Of a stretch of 60,812 nucleotides of DNA, positions 54,337 through 60,812 are shown one piece after another (the stretch's first letter is position 1; each line of letters begins with the position of its first letter). The notes beneath the pieces were generated by a model. The model was not told the DNA's origin and searched no databases. It saw only the letters and a program-made list of their open reading frames with translations. Both the position numbers and the translations under genes were made by a program. The DNA is taken from assembly GCF_000344685.1 (NCBI RefSeq), contig NW_006920430.1:227429-288240 (forward strand), read 5' to 3'. Origin of the DNA: Gloeophyllum trabeum ATCC 11539 (Eukaryota; Basidiomycota; Agaricomycetes; Gloeophyllales; Gloeophyllaceae).

Positions 54337-56452
54337 TCAAGGTTCGATCATGGTTCTCAGTGACCACTCCACTGTAAGGACAGCATGCAAATCGCAATCG
54401 CACCTGACAAGGGCGTCGACGTATTTTTCCACGACGTCTATCTCGTTCCCGGCCTCGTCTTTCGCTTTGCTTACGTCGAACGCTGCCAGTACATGAGCAA
54501 TCCCAACCCATACTGTGTCGAACCCCGTGTGACGCCCCGCGCATGATCTGAGTAGCATATCAGTGTGCAGCGGTCACCCGAACAGACCTCAAGAAGACGC
54601 ATGCCTTCTGCCCAAACCAAAGGTCGCGTCAGGGAAACGGTCATTAAGGCTCCCGTCAGGGTTCAAGAACCTCTCGGGTTTGAATTTCTCTGGTTCGTCG
54701 CCGAACATGCTCTCTTCTTGCTGCATCGCCCTGAAACTTGATGAGCCATCACGTTGTCATGATACGTCACTGGAATACCATAAGTTTGTATTCACGATCG
54801 TTCCTGCGGAAGCGCCTGTCAGAACCTCAGTACGGACGGCACGAACATCACTGACCTTTGGGTATGAAATAGCCTTCGTATACGTCGTCCTCCATCACGA
54901 CGTGGGGGATAGCTATAGCAATGATGAGTTTAGGATATGACACGAAGAAGAAGGTAACGCACATAATGGAGCTACCGGACGCCACCTGAAAACCTCCCTG
55001 ATGAATGCCTCTAAATACGGTAGAGAATCCTTATCTTCGAATCCAGGCAGTCTGCTAGTGCCGATAACTTTGTCGATTTCTGCTTGCGCCTTCATCCTGG
55101 CCTCGGGGTATAAAGTCATAGCAAGGAAGGCAGTCGTCAGTGCCGAGACCGTCTCCATCGGGCGTCAGCGATTGAATATGATACCTTCAGCCTCTGAAGC
55201 TTACCGTATCAGCGCCAGCTGATAGTGAGAATGGTCAATTACTATCAGATAAACTGGCATATAGATATCTTCCTCTCACCGGCGTATGCCATGGCCGCAA
55301 CGTCCGTGATAGTTTCTTCGTTCTCTTCCAATGTACCACCTCGAGCCGAAAAGCGGTCGATAAGGTTGGCAGCCACACAATCGGAGGGAACACCGGACGC
55401 CTAGAAAGCGATGACGAGACTACAATCATATGAGCCGATGGTGACCTACCATACGCTTCCTCACGAGCTCAAGAGGAGCGTGCCTCATCTCCAAGGTGAG
55501 CTTTCTACATTCTTCCGTATATCGCTTAACCCCCATTCCAGGCAACCATCCAGGAAGATGTCGCACTGGTCATGCAGGAATGCATCAGAAATAAGATCAT
55601 GTCCAGGTTAAGAAAACGCCTCTTACAGAACGGTAGAGTGTTGACTATTGTGGCACCAGGAAAAGTGCAATGGCCTAACATATTGACAGCTGCCTCTGCG
55701 ATATAGACAAAGCGGTCATCCTGAGATGCAACATCGTAATCGTACGCGATCGACATGATGACGGCAGCGGCATAACTTGCTCGGCGTGGCAGATCAGCCG
55801 CTTTCAAAAAGCTAAAGGTTCAACTTACTGTCTGAGGTAACTCACGAATTGCTCGGGATTACCCGCGAGATTACGGAGCAGTTGGCGAGCCCTTTGTGAC
55901 ATTATCGGGCGATAGTTTCTGTTTTTCTCCGCCCTGAACTGTTGGTGAAACTCTCGTCTATATCGTCGCCACTTCTCTCCGTAAGGCATGTTACTAAAAG
56001 CCCACAGCCAGTCCGACCTGGATGATGTGAGCGAAAGCGGGAGGGGCCCAATATTGCACCACTCACATGCTGAGTGTGGGTGTCACCGGTTTATCAGAGT
56101 ACTTGTGTGCACGGCGCTCCAGTAAATCTGTAGCCACCCGGGAGGAATTAAGGACGATGAAATGTTTGCCGAGTACAGTGAAATGGATGAGATCGCCTAT
56201 CCAACCACAGGATGAACAGACACAGCGTATATCAAGAGCAGAAGCTTCACCATATTCCTTCCCCCAGGAGGCATACGTCTTCCAGGATTCTTCTTTGGGA
56301 AGATCGAGAAGACTGCCGACGATGGGTTTCGGTTTAGGGCCTGGAGGGTACGGCAGAGAAGAGGGGTTCGACGCTCTCTTAGAGATATAACTCTTCAGTA
56401 TATAGATGCCAATGCATATCGCCACGAAGTTCAGTGTCAGAGGTATAGACAT
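54337..56452 (-). CDS. Cytochrome P450 monooxygenase
   Basis: Microsomal heme-thiolate oxygenase of the type annotated O-methylsterigmatocystin oxidoreductase-like in agaricomycetes. About 11-12 exons on the minus strand, with introns mostly 45-60 nt. The N-terminal anchor is MSIPLTLNFVAICIGIYILK, followed by the proline hinge LPYPPGPKPKPIVG. Helix C is MPYGEKWRRYRREFHQQF. The I-helix AGADTT is split across an intron; ExxR is EVFRWRP; the PERF-like motif is FKPERF. The heme loop FGLGRRSCAGRH is assembled across an intron whose donor is GC (AGAAG|GCATGC). Readings such as LRHYAAAVIMSIAYDYD and FLRHLPGWLPGMGVKRY show that apparent stops near 55840 and 55620 are introns, so the gene looks intact. 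The extreme C-terminus after EKYVDALVR is divergent and uncertain. Substrate unknown. Confidence 0.87.
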
Positions 56453-57520
56453 TGCGAGGTAGAGGCACGAAAGTTGGGGACAAGACTGATAGCAGGACAA
56501 TTATATACGGTCCATCACAGCCTATGACGCCTGGAGAAGTCCTAGTCCAGGTACGTCAATGCCGTTTCCTAGAATAGACAGCACGCACCTGGCGAGTGTT
56601 GTGGACGCACAACGGCATCACCGGATTCCCTGCGATTCGCTGCGAAGACGTCGTGACATAAATAATGACTGCAGAACTCATGAATGACGCAGTAACAAAG
56701 ACAATCATACCTACTGCATCAAACTGGACGTGGATCCCGCAAAGCGTAACGCAAGGGTGATTTCTCGAAGCCATATTGTGTCCGTAAGGTCTCCAAACAG
56801 AGTTCCCCGCGGGCTGCTGACGCTGCTATGGTTCTGGATGGTGAATTATAGTGTTTGAACCTTAACGGCGCAGTCGGACGCTTGTTTTACCGCCTGAGGA
56901 CGTATTGAAATGAGCAAGGTTTGAGCTTGACCGACAATGGAACACCAAGGTGTGGCGCCGATTAATAACATTGTCTGGGTAAGTACGCTGCTCCACCTTC
57001 GACATCACCCCTCATTTCTTACCCGCTGCACTGATGGCCAAGTTGCTTCGAGTCCGTATTGAGTGAGGTCACTGGAAGTGCGGCGGTCCAGAAGAACACC
57101 GGACGCGAATCAAGGGCCTACGGGAGCAGGGACGAGACAATCAACCAGGGGAATGATAGAAGAGAAGCATCGACTCACTTGTGGACGACGGCGCAAAGCC
57201 TCGCCATGACGATGGGGTTCTATCCATCCTGAGATATGAGTCTTGGCCGGAGCCCCTCGTTCAATGAAGTGGCCCTAAGTCTCCTCTGCTTCTAGATAAT
57301 ACCTTATTCTTCCTGCATGGGTTGGCTGCGTTAGCTTCGAAATCACAGCTGACGTCGTCTTGCCCGAGGGCACTCCATCTAACGCAGCAACCTGCTATCA
57401 TCCCGATATATTAAGTAGAAGCCGGCGGGGACGGCCCCCACTGACCTATGTGTAAAGATACAGATCTATAGAACACGCCAATTAACGAACAGAGTCAAGA
57501 GTGCAATAGAATACCGGGTA
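56453..57520. other. Intergenic, no gene seen
   Basis: Between the P450 start and the CYS3 stop. No coding exon supported; an open frame at 56556-56774 minus could form a single hydrophobic helix but lacks context. Confidence 0.4.
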
Positions 57521-58909
57521 TCACAACTCAACGCTTCTCCCCACAGCCACGGCCAATGCCTGCTCCACATCTGCAACGAGATCCTCGGTCTCCTCAACCC
57601 CGACAGACAGCCGCACGAGGTTCGCGCCGATACCAAGCGCCGCGCGCTCAGCTTCGGGAATGCTCCCGTGCGTCATTTGCGCCGGGTGCTCGGCCAGACT
57701 CTCCACGCCGCCGAGGGACTCTGCCAACGTAAACAAGCGCGTGGCGGTCAAGAACTTGTCAGCTTCCTCTGCGCCGCCCTTGATCCTGAATGAGATCATC
57801 CCGCCGTACGGGAAGCCGCCCTCGTCCTCGGGGAGCGAGTCCACGAACTTGCGCGCATGCGGCGAAAGCGAGCGGTACGCGAGGGCATTCCGCGGGTGCG
57901 ACGAGAGGCCCGGGTAGATGACATCCTCAACGTGCGGTGAGCGTGCGAGAGCCTTCGCGACGGCGAGTGCATTCACTCCGTGCGCCTTCATCCGCAGGTG
58001 AAGTGTCTTCGCCCCGCGCTGGGCCAGCCAGCAGTCATACGGGCTTGGGATGGCGCCAATTGCGTTTTGGAGGAATCGTAGCTTTGCGGCGAGAGGCGCG
58101 TGATGTTCCGGCAGGATAACGGCGCCCATGACGACGTCAGAATGGCCGTTGATGTACTTGGTTAGGCTGTGCAGCACGATGTCTGCACCGAGGAGCAGGG
58201 GAGATGAGTAGAAGGGGGAGAGAAAGGTATTATCTACGAGGACAAGGGGGTTGGAGGGATGTGAGCGGGCAAGTGAGACTATCCGGGGAATGTCTATTAC
58301 GCGCAGTGTAGGGTTAGTGGGGGATTCTATCCAGATCAACTGTTCCATCATGTCAGCCTGATGAATTGACAGAAGGATATTTCCCATACCTTGGTGTTAT
58401 CCTTCAAGGCCGCCGTTATGGTGGCATGATCGGCGCCCTCTAAATCAACGAACGTCGTCTCCACACCCTGGTTCTCCTCCGCCACTCTCTTCATATACCG
58501 AAAGGTTCCACCGTAAACATCGTTTACGCTGAGAATGTGCGCGCCCGGACCAAGGGATTGCAATACTGTTGCTGTCGTAGCAGATCCTGAGGAGAACGCG
58601 AGTGCGAAAGCGCCGCCGGTCTCAAGCGATGCGAGCGTCTCTTCTAAAGCATTTCTATTGGGGTTTCCAGAACGCGAGTACTCGTATCCCTGGGACGGTC
58701 GAATGAGGATTCACAGTACCGCCCAGGACACAATCGATACGAACCTTATGTTTTCCCACTCCATTCTGCTTGTACGTCGTGCTCAACGATATCGACGGAA
58801 TGACGGCGCCCGTCTCAGGGCTCGCTTCTGAACCGACGTGAATCGCTCTCGTTCCAAACCCGTCTTTCTCGACTCCATGGACGCCGTTGACCCCGTTAGT
58901 CGCGGTCAT
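57521..58909 (-). CDS. CYS3: Cystathionine gamma-lyase
   Basis: PLP-dependent enzyme of transsulfuration that cleaves cystathionine to cysteine, 2-oxobutyrate and ammonia in the cytosol. Exons 58745-58909, 58390-58689 and 57521-58339 (165, 300, 819 nt) give 427 residues, all phase 0. The N-terminus is a short flexible leader (ATNGVNGVHGVEKDGFGT), then FGTRAIHVGSEASPETGAVI and SLSTTYKQ. GYEYSRSGNPNRNALEETLA, SSGSATTATVLQSLGPGAHI and DVYGGTFRYMKR are the classic cofactor and phosphate contacts. VDNTFLSP precedes SLTKYINGHSDVVMGA, whose lysine (residue 216) binds PLP. The C-terminal SLGGVESLAEHPAQMTHGSI and LVRLSVGVEETEDLVADVEQ complete the family. Related cystathionine gamma-synthases and beta-lyases share the fold; the overall motif set favours the gamma-lyase. 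Confidence 0.92.
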
Positions 58910-60812
58910 CGTGTGAGCGTAAATTTGAGAGTGGGACCGACTGTCACGTTGCAAGCTGGCGTAGGGCTCAACCTGCAGCTGGCAGCCTGCCCAGTCAGCT
59001 TGGTCCTTTTATACATGCAGCAGACAGATGGCGGGAACATGACGAGGGATTGACGAGCGCGACGCTGACCAATCTCCCATAAATTGCGTTTTTATCGGGA
59101 TTCGGGAGGTTGAAAAAATTGTGAACATGGCATTCGGTACGAGATACCTCTATTACCTGTATTCTCTGACGCGCGTAGCTACTGGTTATACTAGACCGAC
59201 TTAAGACCGACAAAGTTGAAGGATATGATCCAGCCGCAGCCGGGCCAGTCCCTCTTCGTTCCTCGCCGTCCAGAGAGGTTGTCATGCAATAGAACACATC
59301 TAAGGACTTTCAATTGCTCGAAGTCAGCACCACCCTGGACTCTTTCATATCTCAGTTTGGAAGCTTGCACTAATTATCCTGATCTCACCACTGAATTTAG
59401 AGATATGACGGACTGTGAGTGGAACAACGAAAAGGTCCGGTTCCTTCTTGCTGATGAAAAGGGATATCAGTATCGCTATACGAGAATTAAACTCAAACAC
59501 AGGTGCATGCGACAACTCGATCGAACGAGTCCTAGAGACCACTCCTCGAATCACAGTGTTAACGATAAGAAGTCTTTTGCGGGGCTACAGCCTTTCACGT
59601 GCAAGCAATAACCCCTCACGTCAATCAAACTCTGCAGGGACCGTGTTTTTACCTTCTGTTTATGCATCTATTACGCAGAGAAGCGAGTGTCTGTCGCGCG
59701 CGGAAGTCAGTAGCCTCATCGTGGATGGGTGGTCATCCGTCTCGTATCGTAGTCTCACCCTCATCAACGCTGAAGGGCCGACGGTTCACGGAAGTCGTCG
59801 AGGGTACTTAGATGGTTGAACCGTCTTGTCAGGTGCGTATTCCGTACCACTTCCACACCGCCCGTCTATCTGTCCAATGTATCACTGATTTTCAATTTGT
59901 TTCAATTTGATTTCTGTCTACCGCTCGAATGAGATACAAGGACTTGAGTCTGAGGACATTGGGGCCTCCCGCCGACATGAAAGGCGCCTCCACATCGGCA
60001 AACGTAGTATGTGTATCTCTTGACCACTATTCTGGGGTTCCGACGGCGTCGAGCTCGAAGATGTGACTTCCACGCTTTCACCTTTACTGCCTGGTAGTGA
60101 CTTCGGAGAGGTGCTGCTTATACCCTGGGACGACGCTGGTATCCTATAACTCACGAATCTAATCTAATCGCTTGCGCGACCGCCGCTATAATGACCACAT
60201 CCTTTGATCTTGCATTGTGAGCCGCAGTACTGTAGTCAGCAACAAATGTCAGCTTACCGACCCAGCCGCCGGAGGGTCTCAAGATCAGGTGCGCGCCGAT
60301 CGGGCACGTTCAGTCACCGCACACACCGTGGGTGTGGGACAATGAGAGCCTACGGTATCCGCCTACCGTGAAGACGCTGCGTCCCGTAAACTGTCAACGG
60401 CAGCTGCTTCTCGTCGAATTATGACGGTTGCCTGACGGTTCCGGCGCGCCGGCCTGTTTCCGGCTTGCTCCGGCTTGCTCGGCCCCCCCCTGCTAGCTGC
60501 GGTGACTGGGGCCCAATGCAACTGGTAAGTTCTCGATTGCGACACGTGTTTGCCTCGAGTGTGTCCGTGATATGCCCGCCCAGATTCTGCGATCCTGCGC
60601 TTTCGGAAGGAACTAAATGAGCTAAGATGTAAACCATTGTTTCTATGGGATAGTAGCTCTCCAGTATTGACTGGTTGTGTGCGCTGGCTTTATGCTCCGC
60701 TTTCTCTTCTCGTCGAATTATGACTGTTGTAGCAAGCCCTGAAAGCGTGTATGAGCTTTTTTAGCCTACCACTGACTGGGGACAGGTTTGTCTGCGAGCC
60801 GCATGCATGGTA
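58910..60812. other. Right-hand region without a supported gene
   Basis: After the CYS3 promoter no exon chain was found. An open frame at 59216-59611 plus has no recognised family. 60425-60490 is GC-rich with a short direct repeat (ccggcttgct twice). Confidence 0.4.

Noticed and set aside
54540..54610. Loss of the heme cysteine in the P450 (FGLGRRHASS followed by a stop)
   Set aside because: Splicing with a GC donor restores FGLGRRSCAGRH, so the cysteine is present in a separate exon.
55570..55870. Apparent stops and frame breaks that made the P450 look like a pseudogene
   Set aside because: They disappear when two introns are used: one gives LRHYAAAVIMSIAYDYD, the other FLRHLPGWLPGMGVKRY. 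Both match the family, so the gene was kept as intact.
59216..59611. 131-codon plus-strand frame
   Set aside because: No start context, introns, motif or codon bias; treated as chance.
1..60812. CRISPR arrays, rRNA or tRNA genes
   Set aside because: No spaced direct repeats, rRNA core motifs or tRNA B-box/cloverleaf were recognised by eye; weak GTTCGA-like words lacked a matching A-box and stems.

Overview
The window looks like nuclear DNA of a basidiomycete, most likely an agaricomycete such as a polypore. The genes are GC-rich and cut by many 45-70 nt GT-AG introns. The gene content (fungal PLAC8, GH25 muramidase with a Kex2-type propeptide, NCS1 permease, microsomal P450, large F-box families) and the many short terminal-inverted-repeat elements fit this. 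No tRNA, rRNA or CRISPR array was recognised. Two N gaps interrupt the assembly (35964-36622 and 50430-50681), and both look like unmerged contig ends. All gene models were spliced by eye; where exon phases were summed this is stated.

Layout. 1.4-5.3 kb: two divergent paralogues of a WrbA-type NAD(P)H:quinone oxidoreductase, separated by a TIR element. 5.6-9.0 kb: TRM44 tRNA methyltransferase and a small membrane-anchored unknown protein, both on the minus strand. 9.9-33 kb: a rearranged accessory region. It holds a species-specific F-box family (two intact genes, five broken copies or fragments), two GH25 genes (one intact, one decayed), a separate GC-rich F-box gene, and a coiled-coil family (one intact or nearly intact gene, one truncated copy). 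The core of the region is a large inverted duplication: F-box plus GH25 at 14.6-17.6 kb in plus orientation, and GH25 plus F-box at 21.1-24.3 kb in minus orientation. A second duplication copies an F-box pseudogene plus the 3' end of an MFS gene (31.5-33.2 kb to 25.2-26.9 kb) and joins it to a copied 3' end of the 18.6 kb gene.

33-43.4 kb: an MFS transporter of the vacuolar amino-acid/drug type, a small unknown gene, then a divergent pair that reads as a catabolic unit. This pair is a hydantoinase/DUF917 protein and an NCS1 permease, whose 731-bp shared promoter carries five GATA-factor-type sites. 43.7-49.4 kb: two small membrane proteins, an intact coiled-coil family member and a small hydrophilic protein. 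49.9-51.6 kb: two MITEs and the second gap. 52-58.9 kb: PLAC8, a cytochrome P450 and cystathionine gamma-lyase (CYS3-like).

Housekeeping genes (TRM44, CYS3, WrbA) therefore flank a fast-evolving block where F-box, muramidase and coiled-coil genes are duplicated, inverted and lost together. The strongest candidates for something undescribed are the coiled-coil family, with conserved four-exon structure and three copies in 40 kb, and the F-box/GH25 inverted duplication.
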